28,649 nucleotides of DNA, taken from the NCBI GenBank assembly GCA_038137215.1, contig JAYQBG010000032.1, forward strand, positions 1-28,649, given 5' to 3'. A program made the translations under genes and the position numbers. The notes under the pieces were generated by a model that had not been told where the DNA came from, did no database searches, and saw only the letters and a program-made list of their open reading frames with translations. This DNA comes from JABJAG01 sp038137215. GTDB taxonomy: Bacteria; Pseudomonadota; Alphaproteobacteria; UBA6615. Shown here one piece after another: positions 8,461 through 15,575 of this stretch. Positions within the stretch are counted from its first letter, which is position 1. Each line of letters starts with the position of its first letter.

Positions 8461-9261
8461 GTGGTGGTAACCGCCCTCACATCCTATGGACTGAATGTGA
8501 TCGGCGCGCTGGCGATCATCATATTCGGTCTGATTGCCGCCGGGTGGGCGCGCAAATTCGTCGAACGCGCCTTTTCGCGGAGCCGCCGGGCCGATCCGAC
8601 GCTGACCCGATTCTTCGGCAGCCTGGTCAAATATGCCGTTATCGCATTTGTCGTCATCGCGGCGCTGCAGCAGTTTGGCGTTGAGGCAACCAGCCTCGTC
8701 GCTGTCTTCGGTGCCGCGGGTCTGGCCATTGGTCTTGCCCTCCAGGGCACACTCAGCAACGTCGCGGCCGGTGTCATGCTGCTGATGTTCCGGCCCTTCA
8801 AGATTGGCGATTTCGTCGATATCGGCGGCCAGGCCGGGACTGTGAAAGAAGTCGGCCTGTTCACCACCGAGATGGCGACCGGCGACAACGTCAAGATCAT
8901 CATGCCGAACGGCCAGATCTGGGGTCAGGCGATCAAGAATTTCAGCGCCAATCCGACCCGTCGTGTGGACCTGATGATGGGCATCTATTACGGCGACAAC
9001 ATCGACACTGCCATGGCGACCATCAACCGGGTGATCAACGAAGAGGCCCGTGCCCTGAGCGATCCGGAATCAACGGGGGCTATGGCCGAATTGGCCGACA
9101 GCTCGGTGAATATCTTGGTGCGCGTCTGGGTTAATGCATCCGAATACTGGGGCGTGCGCTGGGACCTAACCAAGAAGCTCAAGGAACAGCTCGAGGCCGA
9201 CGGCATCTCGATCCCGTTCCCGCAGCAGGTTATCCACCACGTCAACCAGGCAGCCGAGTAA
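8461..9261 (+). CDS. mscS: MscS-family small-conductance mechanosensitive channel
   Basis: At least 266 aa; E. coli MscS is 286 aa. It opens under membrane tension to release solutes in hypo-osmotic shock. The pore helix AVFGAAGLAIGLALQGTLSNVAAGVMLL and the beta domain start FRPFKIGDFVDIGGQAGTVKEV are textbook MscS. The start is uncertain. GTG 8461 is the first standard codon, but the frame reads on upstream as IDNEVQEIVDVVV, a normal MscS N-terminus, from an ATA at 8431 after AGGGG. No ATG, GTG or TTG lies between the stop at 8371 and 8461 in this frame. The true start may be ATA, or an ATG changed by mutation or sequencing error. It is followed 9 bp later by the MDR gene. Confidence 0.9.
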   Translation: MVVTALTSYGLNVIGALAIIIFGLIAAGWARKFVERAFSRSRRADPTLTRFFGSLVKYAVIAFVVIAALQQFGVEATSLVAVFGAAGLAIGLALQGTLSNVAAGVMLLMFRPFKIGDFVDIGGQAGTVKEVGLFTTEMATGDNVKIIMPNGQIWGQAIKNFSANPTRRVDLMMGIYYGDNIDTAMATINRVINEEARALSDPESTGAMAELADSSVNILVRVWVNASEYWGVRWDLTKKLKEQLEADGISIPFPQQVIHHVNQAAE

Positions 9262-9270
9262 CTTTCGCGA

Positions 9271-10284
9271 ATGCGTGCAGCGGTTCTTTCGGCGGCGGGG
9301 CTCGACAATCTCTCGGTTGTCGAGCTCCCCGACCCCGAACCCGGTCCCGGCGAAGTTCTCGTCCGGGTCCGGGCCGCCACGCTCAATTACCGCGATCTGC
9401 TAACCGTCGAAGGCGGCTACGGGTCGCGGCAGAAGACCGAGGGGTTGATCCCGGTCTCCGACGGTTCGGGCGAGGTGCTGGCCGTCGGCACGGGAGTGAC
9501 GCGTTTCCAGCCCGGCGATCATGTGGTCGCCAATTTCTTTCAGAACTGGCTCGCGGGTGAGCCCACCGAGCACGCCATGCATTCGGGGCTGGGCGGGCTT
9601 CTCGATGGTATGGCCTGCGAAATGCGGGTCCTGCCCGAACACGGCCTGGCCCATACACCGCCACATCTGGACCACGCGGAAGCCGCTGCGCTCCCCTGCG
9701 CCGCACTGACTGCGTGGAGCGCCGTGATCGATCAGGGCGGGGTTAAGCCCGGCGATGTGGTTCTGACCCAGGGGTCGGGCGGAGTCTCGGTGTTTGCGCT
9801 GCAGTTTGCCAAGCTGGCGGGAGCGGAGGTCATCGCCACCTCCTCGTCGGAGACCAAGCTCGGGCGTCTGAAGTCTCTCGGCGCAGATCACCTGATCAAC
9901 TATGCCGAAACCCCGGACTGGGCCCGTCCGGCGCGGGATGCTGTCGGGGGACGGGGGCTCGACCTTGTGGTCGAGGTCGGAGGCGCCGGCACGCTGGAAC
10001 AATCCATCAAGGCAGTCCGGCTGGGCGGGGCGATCGCCCTGATCGGCGTGTTATCCGGCGCCAACCACGAATTCCGCCTGCCGCTGGTGGTAACCCGCAA
10101 GATCCGCCTCGAAGGCGTGACCTGCGGCAGCTTCGAGCAGTTCGAGGCGATGCTGTGTGCGATCGGTCAGAACGGCCTGAAACCCGCCCTCGATGAGACG
10201 CGGTTTAGCCTCGACACCCTGCACGATGCCTTCGCTCATATGCGCGCGGGCCGCCACTTTGGCAAAATCGTGATCGAGATTTAG
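9271..10284 (+). CDS. MDR-superfamily NAD(P)-dependent oxidoreductase
   Basis: 337-aa medium-chain dehydrogenase/reductase. The N-terminal GroES-like domain contains EPGPGEVLVRVRAATLNYRDLL, and the Rossmann domain has GSGGVSVFALQFAKLAGAEVI. The zinc-binding Cys/His set of true alcohol dehydrogenases is not evident: NYRDLL replaces the C-x-x-D ligand region, so a zinc-independent quinone-oxidoreductase-like or enoyl-reductase-like member is likely. It starts at ATG 9271, 9 bp after the MscS stop, with a weak ribosome site, suggesting coupling to the upstream gene. Substrate unknown. The next gene, the AhpD-like putative selenoprotein, starts 52 bp downstream, so a redox link is possible but only inferred. 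Confidence 0.87.
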   Translation: MRAAVLSAAGLDNLSVVELPDPEPGPGEVLVRVRAATLNYRDLLTVEGGYGSRQKTEGLIPVSDGSGEVLAVGTGVTRFQPGDHVVANFFQNWLAGEPTEHAMHSGLGGLLDGMACEMRVLPEHGLAHTPPHLDHAEAAALPCAALTAWSAVIDQGGVKPGDVVLTQGSGGVSVFALQFAKLAGAEVIATSSSETKLGRLKSLGADHLINYAETPDWARPARDAVGGRGLDLVVEVGGAGTLEQSIKAVRLGGAIALIGVLSGANHEFRLPLVVTRKIRLEGVTCGSFEQFEAMLCAIGQNGLKPALDETRFSLDTLHDAFAHMRAGRHFGKIVIEI

Positions 10285-10336
10285 TGCCCCGCGCCTTCGA
10301 AATAGGCTAAGGACAGTGAAACTCAAGGGGGGCGGC

Positions 10337-11440
10337 ATGACGTTCTATGCAGATTCGAAATATCCGGTGAACGATGAGCTGTCCGGCGCCCATGCGCTGC
10401 AGTTCGAGAAGTTTGCGCAAGCGGGAACATGGGGCACGGCGGACCAGCGTCTGGCGGTGATCGCCGAAGCGCGCCAGGCCGGCATCGAGGCAGGGCTGCT
10501 CGAAGCCCCCGAAGATGGCGGCGCGGAATCCACGGTCACTTTGCCTGAGGAGCTTTGCGCGGTCATCCGGACCCTTGCCGTGGACTGCAAGGCGGTCGAT
10601 ATGGAGACCTATCAGCGGGCCCGGGCGGCGGGACTGAGCGATCCGGAATATGCCGAACTGGTCGCCATCGTGTCCTTCGTGGTGGACCTCGACGTGTTTG
10701 CCCGGGGGATCGGGGTTCCGCTTCGCCCGTTTCGCGATCCGCAGCCCGGGAACCCGTTGCGGGACATTCCCGAAGAGGCGGTGCCCGAAAAAGCCTTTGT
10801 GCCGACAATCCCCAACGTGCCCGATTGCGGCCCCTTCGGAACCGAGCTCTATGGCGGGCATTTCAAGCCCTACATCATGCGGGGGTTGAGCCTCGTGCCC
10901 GATGAGTACCGTGCCCATGTGGCCCTGGAACAGGCGCAGTACAATCCGCTGCCCAAGGTTCCGGTGGTGGAATACTGTCACCATGCCGGCCTGACCCGGC
11001 CCCAGGTCGAGGTGGTGGCCGGTCGGGTGTCTGCCCTCAACGACTGCTTTTACTGAACCACCGGGCACGCCCGGTTCCTCCGTGAGAGTGGACAAAAAGC
11101 AGATTTGAATGTGAACCCCGAAGCGCTGGTGCGCCCGGAACTGGACACCGGCGTGCCCCATGGCGCTGTGCTGCTGGCCTATGCCGATGCGGTGATCGGA
11201 ACCGAACTCGACGCGCTCGACAAGGCTCGCACCGCCGTCGCTGAAGCCCTCGGCCCGGGGGCCGTCTCGGGTGTGGCAGCTGTGGCAGCGAACTTTTCGA
11301 AGAATGACCGGGTCGCCAATGGAATCGGTATCCCCATCGATGACATGGTCTTCAAGGGCACCGGGGAACTGCGCGAACAGCTTGGTCTCAACGCCTACAA
11401 ATCGGCCGAGAATACCTTCCGGCATATGACGTCGGATTGA
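10337..11440 (+). CDS. Putative selenoprotein: two-lobed AhpD/carboxymuconolactone-decarboxylase-fold protein with in-frame TGA (Sec240)
   Basis: AAGGGGGGCGGC precedes ATG 10337. The frame runs to TGA at 11054-11056, then continues open in the same phase to TGA 11438-11440, giving 367 residues if the internal TGA is read through. Residues 225-244 show E225 and C237-F-Y-U240-T-T-G-H244. This matches AhpD spacing exactly: Glu, 12 residues to the first Cys, CxxC, then His four residues after the second Cys. The TGA falls on the second, peroxidatic-type Cys. The part after TGA is not free-standing: it completes the fold, including the ANFSKNDRVANGIGIP segment. An N-terminal lobe (about residues 65-130, with SFVVDLDVFARGIGVP) looks like a degenerate second copy without CxxC. 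Likely a thiol/selenol peroxidase or oxidoreductase. Alternatives are a Cys-to-stop mutation or a sequencing error. Standard gene callers would give two fragments. Confidence 0.75.
11060..11093 (+). promoter_or_regulatory. Candidate bacterial SECIS region after the TGA
   Basis: Two stem-loops lie just after TGA 11054-11056. The first (11060-11075) pairs ACCGGG with CCCGGT around CACG. The second (11074-11093) pairs GTTC/GGAC and CTC/GAG, with one bulged T and a 5-nt apical loop CGTGA. That loop starts 25 nt after the TGA and has G in its first two positions, which fits the general bacterial SECIS description (loop about 16-37 nt downstream with an early G). The two overlap by two bases, so they compete at the base. 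Folding was done by eye. Confidence 0.45.
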
Positions 11441-11886
11441 CCGGAACCGGTTTACAAACCGGCCAGTTTCCATATATTAGAACTATTAAATGTATCTATC
11501 GTATTTCCCGGTTCGCGGTCGCCCTGACAGCGATATTCATCCTGTCTGGTGTTGCGGCGCGGGCCGAGACCGGGGGACGGGACGTGGACCTGCCGCCGCC
11601 AAACTTCCTGACCGAGAACACCCTGATCTATCCCGGCGATGACGGGCAGGAAAACCTGATCCATTTCGGCCGGTTCGGAAACTTTGACTGGTACTATCCC
11701 TGCAAGTTCGAAAGCGGGTTGTGGACCCTCGATGCCGACAACGTGCTTCGTCTGACCTATGACAACCGGTACCTGGCCGACCGCCAATACACGCTCTCGC
11801 GCCGCGGTGTGACCGTGACGATGATCGAGCCCGAGCGCAGGACCGAAGCGGATATGGTGGCCGGCAACAAGCTGCCCTATACGTGA
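11437..11886 (+). CDS. Small secreted protein of unknown function
   Basis: 149 aa as drawn from TTG 11437, which overlaps the stop of the preceding gene by three bases; this start lacks a ribosome site and no ATG or GTG occurs in frame before the signal peptide. Residues around 21-43 form a signal sequence (basic YRISR, hydrophobic FAVALTAIFILSGVA, then ARA before ETGG). The mature part is about 106 aa, rich in Tyr and Asp, with FGNFDWYYPCKFESGLWTLD and LRLTYDNRYLADRQYTL. A single Cys is present in the mature protein. No family is recognised. It may be translated with the putative selenoprotein upstream, or from an unusual codon near the AT-rich stretch 11466-11500. Confidence 0.6.
   Translation: MTGTGLQTGQFPYIRTIKCIYRISRFAVALTAIFILSGVAARAETGGRDVDLPPPNFLTENTLIYPGDDGQENLIHFGRFGNFDWYYPCKFESGLWTLDADNVLRLTYDNRYLADRQYTLSRRGVTVTMIEPERRTEADMVAGNKLPYT
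11447..11462. promoter_or_regulatory. Dyad CCGGTTT-AC-AAACCGG
   Basis: Perfect 7-bp arms around AC, starting 6 nt after the putative selenoprotein's stop and followed by an AT-rich stretch (TTTCCATATATTAGAAC). The combination looks like an operator beside a promoter for the secreted protein. It overlaps the conservative TTG start of that gene, so if it is a promoter element the true start lies further downstream. Confidence 0.35.
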
Positions 11887-11936
11887 AAGGTCGTCTGGCC
11901 GCCGTGAGCGGTCCCGCCGACCCCGAACATCCGCTC

Positions 11937-12677
11937 CTAGCGCGCGCCTGACACGTTCACTTTCGTGCCCGCGATGTAGGACGCCTCGTCCGATAGCAGG
12001 AACAGGATCGCATTGGCGACCTCTTCGGCCTGACCGACACGCTTCATGGGCAGGTTGGGGCCGACAGCCTCCACCCGGCCTTCGGGCTGGATTTCGGTGT
12101 CGATCACGCCGGGGCTGACCGCATTCACGCGGATACCTTCGGCGGCAACTTCCTGGGCCATGCCCCAGTTCAGGGAATCGACCGCGCCTTTCGAGGCCGC
12201 ATAAGGCACGTTCACACCCGCGCCGCCCAGATGGGAGGCCGCCGAGGATAGATGCACGATGCCGCCACCCTTGCCGCCATGCTTGGTGGACATGCGCTTG
12301 ATCGCCTCGCGCGAGCAGACCAGCGTTGAGGTGATGTTGATGGTCCACAGCTCCTGCAGGGCGTCCCAGTCGTCCAGCTCATCGACCCGGGCATAGGGGC
12401 CGACGATCCCGGCGCTGTTGACCAGATGGGTCACGGTGCCGAGTTCCTGGTCCACCGTCTCGAACAGGCGGACGATATCGGCTTCCTTGGTGATGTCGGC
12501 CTGCACGGCAATGGCCTTAGCACCGGCGGCTTCGCAGGCCGCGACCACCTGATCGGCGCGTTCCTTGTTGCCGACATAGTTCACGCAGATGGCTTCGTAG
12601 CCCCGCTCGGCTGCGCCGATGCAGGTGGCGGCGCCAAGGCCCCGGCTGCCGCCGGTCACAATCAGAACTCTGGACAT
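11937..12677 (-). CDS. Short-chain dehydrogenase/reductase (SDR)
   Basis: 246-aa classical SDR with NAD(P)-binding TGGSRGLG at residues 8-15, NSAG at 87-90, N114, S145, and the Y159-AAS-K163 catalytic pair. ATG at the complement of 12675-12677 follows GGGGGAAG; the longer frame to 12986 runs into the divergent OsmC gene and is rejected. VNYVGNKERAD after the second strand is typical of NADP-preferring 3-oxoacyl-reductase-like SDRs and glucose dehydrogenase-like members. It is convergent with the secreted-protein gene (50 bp apart) and divergent from OsmC. Substrate unknown. Confidence 0.92.
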   Translation of the reverse strand: MSRVLIVTGGSRGLGAATCIGAAERGYEAICVNYVGNKERADQVVAACEAAGAKAIAVQADITKEADIVRLFETVDQELGTVTHLVNSAGIVGPYARVDELDDWDALQELWTINITSTLVCSREAIKRMSTKHGGKGGGIVHLSSAASHLGGAGVNVPYAASKGAVDSLNWGMAQEVAAEGIRVNAVSPGVIDTEIQPEGRVEAVGPNLPMKRVGQAEEVANAILFLLSDEASYIAGTKVNVSGAR

Positions 12678-12783
12678 GGAACTTCCCCCGGATTGGTGAT
12701 GATTATCTGGGACCAGGGCATACCTGTTCGGGGGCCCGGGTTCAATTGTGGCCTTTGCGCCGCCGCCCGCACTGCGGCACAAT

Positions 12784-12802
12784 CCGGGCCAGTGAGGCCC
12801 GG
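12784..12802. other. Strong hairpin in SDR/OsmC intergenic region
   Basis: Perfect 7-bp stem CCGGGCC / GGCCCGG with loop AGTGA, 38 nt before the OsmC ATG. Both genes read away from this spot, so it is not an obvious terminator. It could be a 5'-UTR structure of OsmC or a protein-binding dyad. Confidence 0.3.
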
Positions 12803-12839
12803 TCCGCGGGCGCGAATTCTTGATTGAGTGAAGACTGTT

Positions 12840-13334
12840 ATGGCCGGAGACGATGTGAAGAGTTTTGAGGTCGCGTTCGAGTGCGATGCCACCGGCGTCG
12901 GCGCCATGCGCTGCGAGATGGATGTGCGCCTGATGGTGCCCGAGGTCATCGAATGGGAAATGGCGTCGGACGAATACGGGTTTCATGGCGGTGACGGCAC
13001 GGCACCGCTGCCGATCGCCTATTTCATCGCCGGGCTGACCTCCTGCCTGATGACCCAGATGCGCGCCTTCTCCAAACGCCTGCGCGTCGATATCGAGAAC
13101 CCGCAGATTTCCTGCCGCTGCGAGTGGATCGCCACCCAGAAGGGCCGCGCGCCCTATGAGTCTGCGCCCAAGAGCATCACCATGGATATCTCCATGGAAA
13201 CGGAGTCACCGCTCGAAGACCAGCTCCGCCTGATCGAGGCTGCCAAGAAGGGCTGCTTCATCGAAGCCATGCTCACCCCCCAGAACGAAATCAAGCACCG
13301 TCTGAAAACGGCCGACGGCTGGGTGGACTGCTAA
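12840..13334 (+). CDS. OsmC-family thiol peroxidase-like protein
   Basis: 164 aa from ATG 12840; GTG 12828 in the same frame is an alternative giving four more residues. The two redox cysteines of the OsmC/Ohr family are present: C69 in GLTSCLMTQM and C139 in AAKKGCFIEAML. These normally reduce organic hydroperoxides. The central segment DGTAPLPIAYFIAGLTSC is the family's helix signature. Some members with this style serve as redox or sulfur-handling proteins in catabolic clusters rather than stress enzymes. Divergent from the SDR; a repeat element and the assembly gap follow directly. Confidence 0.88.
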   Translation: MAGDDVKSFEVAFECDATGVGAMRCEMDVRLMVPEVIEWEMASDEYGFHGGDGTAPLPIAYFIAGLTSCLMTQMRAFSKRLRVDIENPQISCRCEWIATQKGRAPYESAPKSITMDISMETESPLEDQLRLIEAAKKGCFIEAMLTPQNEIKHRLKTADGWVDC

Positions 13335-13335
13335 C

Positions 13336-13368
13336 TCTCCCTCTCCTCCCATGGGGAGGAGGGGGCCG
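13336..13368. repeat. Family C palindromic repeat, copy 1, next to assembly gap
   Basis: CCCTCTCCTCCC followed after two bases by GGGGAGGAGGG, two bases past the OsmC stop. Same inverted design as 17808-17877 and 27186-27215. The run of Ns begins immediately after it. Confidence 0.6.
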
Positions 13369-13378
13369 NNNNNNNNNN
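13369..13378. other. Assembly gap (10 Ns)
   Basis: Ten undetermined bases between a family C repeat and a family A repeat. A fixed run of ten Ns usually marks a scaffold join of unknown size, and the flanking repeats are a likely cause. Missing DNA between OsmC and hyi cannot be excluded. Confidence 0.95.
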
Positions 13379-13387
13379 TTCTCATCG

Positions 13388-13479
13388 TGCCCGCGCAGGC
13401 GGGCATCCATAAACGCCGATATTCAGCCTTTTCTGCGCCTGAGATTATGGACCTCCGCCTTCGCGGGGGTGACGACGAG
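13388..13479. repeat. Family A palindromic intergenic repeat, copy 1
   Basis: Starts TGCCCGCGCAGGCGGGCATC and continues CATAAACGCCGAT; this 33-nt arm is identical at 22021-22053. The other arm (around 13446-13479) is its degenerate inverted copy with CCTCCGCCTTCGCGGGGG. The element fills the gap before hyi and contains no credible gene. Confidence 0.75.
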
Positions 13480-13556
13480 ATTGGCAGCATCGCTTGTTCA
13501 CCAGCCTAAAATCGCGATAAGAGTTGCGTCGTCCAATTCTGGAGATTCACCGAGCC

Positions 13557-14339
13557 ATGCCCAAATTCGCTTCCTGCCTGATGATGATGTTCACCGAGCA
13601 CCCGCTGCCCGACCGGATCGCGGCGGCCGCCGATGTGGGATTCACCGGCGTCGAGATCCAGCGCCCCTATGATCAGGACCTGGACGATCTGGCGGCGAAG
13701 CTCGACCGGGCCGGGGTGGAATGCACTCTGCTCAACACGCCTTATGGTGACACGGACGCCACGAAGTTCGGCCGCGCCGCGATCCCGGGGGAGGAGGCGG
13801 CGTTCCTTGATGATCTCACGCTCGCAATGGACAGCGCCGAGGCACTGGGCTGCACGCGTATTCACGTGATGTCGGGCACCATGCCGGCGGATGCCAACCC
13901 GGCGGACCATCGCGCGACGCTGATTTCCAACATGCGTGAGGCCGGGCCGCGCGCCGCCGAGCGGGGCATGATGCTGCATCTCGAACCGCTGAACTTCACC
14001 GACAATCCGGGTTACTTCCTGGTCGGCCAGGCCATGGGCCACGAGATCACCGACGAGATCGGCCTCGACAATGTGAAGGTCCAGTTCGACCTCTATCACA
14101 CCCAGATGGCCGAGGGTTTCGTGTCCGACAAGATCGCGAAATACCTCGCCAAATCCGCCTATGTGCAGTTTGCCGGTGTGCCCGGCCGCCACGAGCCGGA
14201 TGACGGTGAGATGAACTACGAATTCCTGTTCAAGATGCTTGATGACGCCGGCTATGACGGCTGGGTCGGCGCCGAGTACAAGCCCCGCGCGGGCACGCTG
14301 GAAGGGCTGGGCTGGGCGAAGCCTTACGGGATCGGGTGA
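13557..14339 (+). CDS. hyi: Hydroxypyruvate isomerase-like TIM-barrel enzyme
   Basis: 260 aa, close to E. coli Hyi (258 aa). ATG 13557 has GGAG 12 nt upstream; the frame extends to 13524 without a better start. The metal and catalytic residues fall at E143 (HLEPLN), D178 (QFDLYH), Q204 (YVQFAGVPGRHEP) and E240 (VGAEYKP), the same positions as in E. coli Hyi. The xylose-isomerase-like barrel interconverts hydroxypyruvate and tartronate semialdehyde, as in glyoxylate metabolism. No glyoxylate carboligase or tartronate semialdehyde reductase is beside it, so a related 2-keto/aldo isomerisation is possible. Confidence 0.85.
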   Translation: MPKFASCLMMMFTEHPLPDRIAAAADVGFTGVEIQRPYDQDLDDLAAKLDRAGVECTLLNTPYGDTDATKFGRAAIPGEEAAFLDDLTLAMDSAEALGCTRIHVMSGTMPADANPADHRATLISNMREAGPRAAERGMMLHLEPLNFTDNPGYFLVGQAMGHEITDEIGLDNVKVQFDLYHTQMAEGFVSDKIAKYLAKSAYVQFAGVPGRHEPDDGEMNYEFLFKMLDDAGYDGWVGAEYKPRAGTLEGLGWAKPYGIG

Positions 14340-14360
14340 GGGGTTAGTCTCTTTCCCAAG

Positions 14361-14434
14361 GTCATGTGCAGACTTGATCCGCGCATCTTTTCCGGGTCTC
14401 GGGTGAGATGCCCGGGTCCAGCCTGGGCATGATG
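14361..14434. repeat. Degenerate family A2 repeat
   Basis: CATGTGCAGACTTGATCCGC at 14363 and, inverted, ATGCCCGGGTCCAGCCTGGG near 14408 resemble the arms of the element at 15458-15556 with several changes. It lies between the convergent hyi and alpha/beta hydrolase genes. Confidence 0.5.
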
Positions 14435-14452
14435 AAAGTCAAAGAAGTATCG

Positions 14453-15340
14453 CTACTTATCCGGCGTCCATAAAATATCCGTCGTGATCGAGCGTTCGTC
14501 GCGCATTCCCCAGCGGCCGGCGTCCACCCGGGCGATGAAATCCCCCAGCATCTGGTTGAACAGCGCCGGCTCCTCCAGGTTGATCAGGTGGCCCGAGCGG
14601 GGCAGCAGCACCAGCGCGGATGAGTGGATGTTCCGCTTCATGAACAGGCCCACATCGAGGCACGGGTCGTCCTCGTCGCCGTTCATGATCAGCGTCGGCA
14701 CTTTCAGCGCCTGCATCTCTTCGGGAAAGTCATAGAGCGAGGGGCGACCACCCTGGACCGCACGCATGGTGTTGGCCGAGCCGAGGGTCGAGTGGTCGGC
14801 GAGGTGACCCGCAAACTCCGCCCAGCCGCGGGGGTCCTTGTTGGCGAACTGCACCCGGGTTGGGCCGATGGCGTAGATCTTCGAGAATTCGGCCATGGTG
14901 TCCGAAAGAATACGGGCGGAGACCTCTGCCGATTCCTGTTTGAACTGTTCGCGCACATCGGGATGCGCGCCGTAGCCCGCGCCCGCGACGGTCAGGGACA
15001 GGGCCCGGTCGGGATAGTGGAACCCGAAATGCAGGGTCGCAAAGCCGCCCATGGACAGCCCGACGATGTGGGCCTTGTCGATCTCCAGGGCGTCGAGGAC
15101 GGCGAGGATGTCATCGGTGGCGCGCTGCTGGCCGTACATCGAGACATCCTCGGGCACCTCGGAGGGCGGATAGCCCCGCGCGTTGTAGGCGACGGCCCGG
15201 TAGTTCCGCGCGAAGTACCGCATCTGCGGCTCCCAGCTGCGGGTGTCGCCACCGAATTCGTGGACGAAAACCACCGGTATGCCGCTGCCGGCCTCCTCGA
15301 CATGCAGTTTCACGCCATCGTCTGTGGTGATGTGGGTCAT
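14453..15340 (-). CDS. Alpha/beta hydrolase
   Basis: 295-aa hydrolase with S96 in GLSMGG, D222 in NGDEDDP and H251 in SGHLINLE as the catalytic triad, plus oxyanion-loop HEFGGDTRSW at 27-36. The layout is like 3-oxoadipate enol-lactonase and meta-cleavage hydrolases. ATG (complement of 15338-15340) has AGGAG 6 nt upstream; the frame runs on to 15484 only through a repeat element and is cut back. The ester, lactone or C-C bond attacked cannot be told from the sequence. The neighbouring crotonase upstream on the same strand is separated by a repeat-filled 235-bp gap. Confidence 0.88.
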   Translation of the reverse strand: MTHITTDDGVKLHVEEAGSGIPVVFVHEFGGDTRSWEPQMRYFARNYRAVAYNARGYPPSEVPEDVSMYGQQRATDDILAVLDALEIDKAHIVGLSMGGFATLHFGFHYPDRALSLTVAGAGYGAHPDVREQFKQESAEVSARILSDTMAEFSKIYAIGPTRVQFANKDPRGWAEFAGHLADHSTLGSANTMRAVQGGRPSLYDFPEEMQALKVPTLIMNGDEDDPCLDVGLFMKRNIHSSALVLLPRSGHLINLEEPALFNQMLGDFIARVDAGRWGMRDERSITTDILWTPDK

Positions 15341-15457
15341 CGGGGTCTCCTGGGTGTCTCGTCCAAACGTCTCAACGCCTATAAGACGGCTCAGTGCTAA
15401 TTTTGAATCGCTGTGGTCCGCGATTTTCTCGCCGATTGAGCGCCCACACAAGTTTAT

Positions 15458-15556
15458 CGTCATGCCCGGACTTGATCCGGGCATCCACGTCTATCAGCCC
15501 CATCGATTCCAGCGTGGCACACCGACGTGGATGGCCGGATCAAGTCCGGGCATGAC
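15458..15556. repeat. Family A2 long inverted repeat, complete copy
   Basis: The left arm 15458-15490 and the reverse complement of the right arm 15524-15556 agree at 32 of 33 bases, with a 33-nt centre. Arms begin CGTCATGCCCGGACTTGATC. This is the best-preserved copy in the window and resembles palindromic repeats scattered through alphaproteobacterial intergenic DNA. It can fold into a long RNA stem between the hydrolase and crotonase genes. Confidence 0.85.
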
Positions 15557-15575
15557 GAGCGTGGGGTAACCGCCG

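Noticed and set aside
11054..11440. Treating the AhpD-like locus as a plain pseudogene or as two genes
   Set aside because: The TGA falls exactly on the catalytic Cys, phase is kept, and no other damage is seen on either side; the downstream part has no ribosome site or ATG of its own. It is kept as an alternative, not the main call.
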